Source: Methanosarcinales archaeon | Lineage (GTDB): Archaea; Halobacteriota; Methanosarcinia; Methanosarcinales; Methanogasteraceae | Assembly: GCA_030672605.1 (NCBI GenBank) | Contig: DAOVGE010000105.1 | Coordinates: 1 to 5,936 of the forward strand | DNA length: 5,936 nucleotides | Direction of reading: 5' to 3' | Shown here: piece by piece, positions 5,794 to 5,936 of the stretch | Layout of the letters: the number at the start of each line of letters is the position of its first letter | How positions within the stretch are numbered: the stretch's first letter is position 1 | Translations under genes and position numbers: made by a program | Notes under the pieces: model-generated | Seen by the model: the letters and a program-made list of their open reading frames with translations, nothing else | The model's database searches: none | What the model was told of the DNA's origin: nothing

Positions 5794-5828
5794 ATCACGA
5801 ATGGCACGAATAAACGAATTTCACGAGA
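5794..5828. repeat. Half copy of the ATTCGTG palindromic repeat
   Basis: ATCACGAATGGCACGAATAA followed by ACGAATTTCACGAGA matches the right arm of the palindrome at 444-547 (ATCACGAATAATACGAATTTCAC, 512-534), with about 8 extra nt forming an additional CACGAAT unit. The matching left arm is not evident upstream. The copy breaks off at 5828, exactly where the hairpin-rich sequence starting GTGCC begins, as expected if another element had inserted there. Confidence 0.6.
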
Positions 5829-5936
5829 GTGCCGAGATAAATTCATACTCGCCAGCTGGTGAAAATCCAGCCTGAGGAAAGGCTAGCCACCACCTCAGAA
5901 CCGAACCCCACACCCAGCCTGGTAACGGGCTGTTGT
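5829..5936 (+). ncRNA. Probable 5' part of a group II intron (domain I), partial
   Basis: The last 108 nt look like a structured RNA rather than coding DNA. Successive perfect stems are GCTGG/CCAGC (5855-5859 with 5867-5871), CTGAGG/CCTCAG (5872-5877 with 5893-5898) and CAGCC/GGCTG (5915-5919 with 5928-5932), the last around a TGGTAACG loop. The 'GGTGAAAATCC' hairpin and 'CTGGTAACGGG' loop resemble domain I of bacterial and archaeal group II introns, and GTGCC at 5829 approximates the GTGYG 5' end, off at the last base. Such introns usually carry a reverse transcriptase in domain IV, which would lie beyond the window. Alternatives are a riboswitch (the GGTGAAAATCC word also recalls cobalamin sensors) or another structured RNA. 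The structure is seen; the class is inferred from memory of the family. Confidence 0.5.

Noticed and set aside
5841..5936. Cobalamin riboswitch
   Set aside because: GGTGAAAATCC resembles one conserved word, but the other expected cobalamin elements are not seen, and it lies at a repeat junction rather than before a visible vitamin B12 gene.

Overview
The window looks like a piece of a euryarchaeal chromosome, most likely from the Methanosarcinales or a related methanogen or alkane/methane-oxidising archaeon. The evidence is an archaeal-type Cdc48/VAT ATPase with tandem AAA+ modules, a CetZ-like tubulin/FtsZ-family GTPase, a single-pass surface protein with CARDB-like repeats and N-glycosylation sequons, a TATA-type promoter, and GGTG-type ribosome binding sites. 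The lineage is an inference; nothing here fixes the genus.

Layout. Bases 1-635 hold no convincing gene. They contain degenerate copies of two dispersed repeat families: a 'GCGTCTTTGCG' inverted repeat (224-335) and an 'ATTCGTGATT' palindrome (444-547). Bases 636-3084 are a minus-strand pair: a secreted, membrane-anchored CARDB-like protein (1804-3084) followed after 70 nt by the CetZ-like GTPase (636-1733), probably one transcript. The 360-nt divergent intergenic region (3085-3443) holds the promoter of that pair, a second copy of the 'GCGTCTTTGCG' repeat, and a perfect 14-bp palindrome before cdc48. Bases 3444-5657 encode a complete Cdc48/VAT unfoldase on the plus strand. Bases 5658-5936 have no protein gene. 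They carry a half copy of the 'ATTCGTG' repeat that stops where a hairpin-rich RNA begins; this RNA is probably the 5' part of a group II intron running off the window.

How the parts may work together. The linked minus-strand genes put a cytoskeletal GTPase next to a one-pass envelope protein with a short basic cytoplasmic tail. This suggests, but does not prove, an envelope-to-cytoskeleton module acting in cell shape or division. Cdc48 is divergently transcribed and may simply be a housekeeping neighbour. The repeat copies at 224-335 and 3252-3357 have the same orientation and bracket the pair, so they could recombine and delete it. The best candidates for something undescribed are the two-gene cetZ-like/surface-protein unit and the intron-repeat junction at the right edge.
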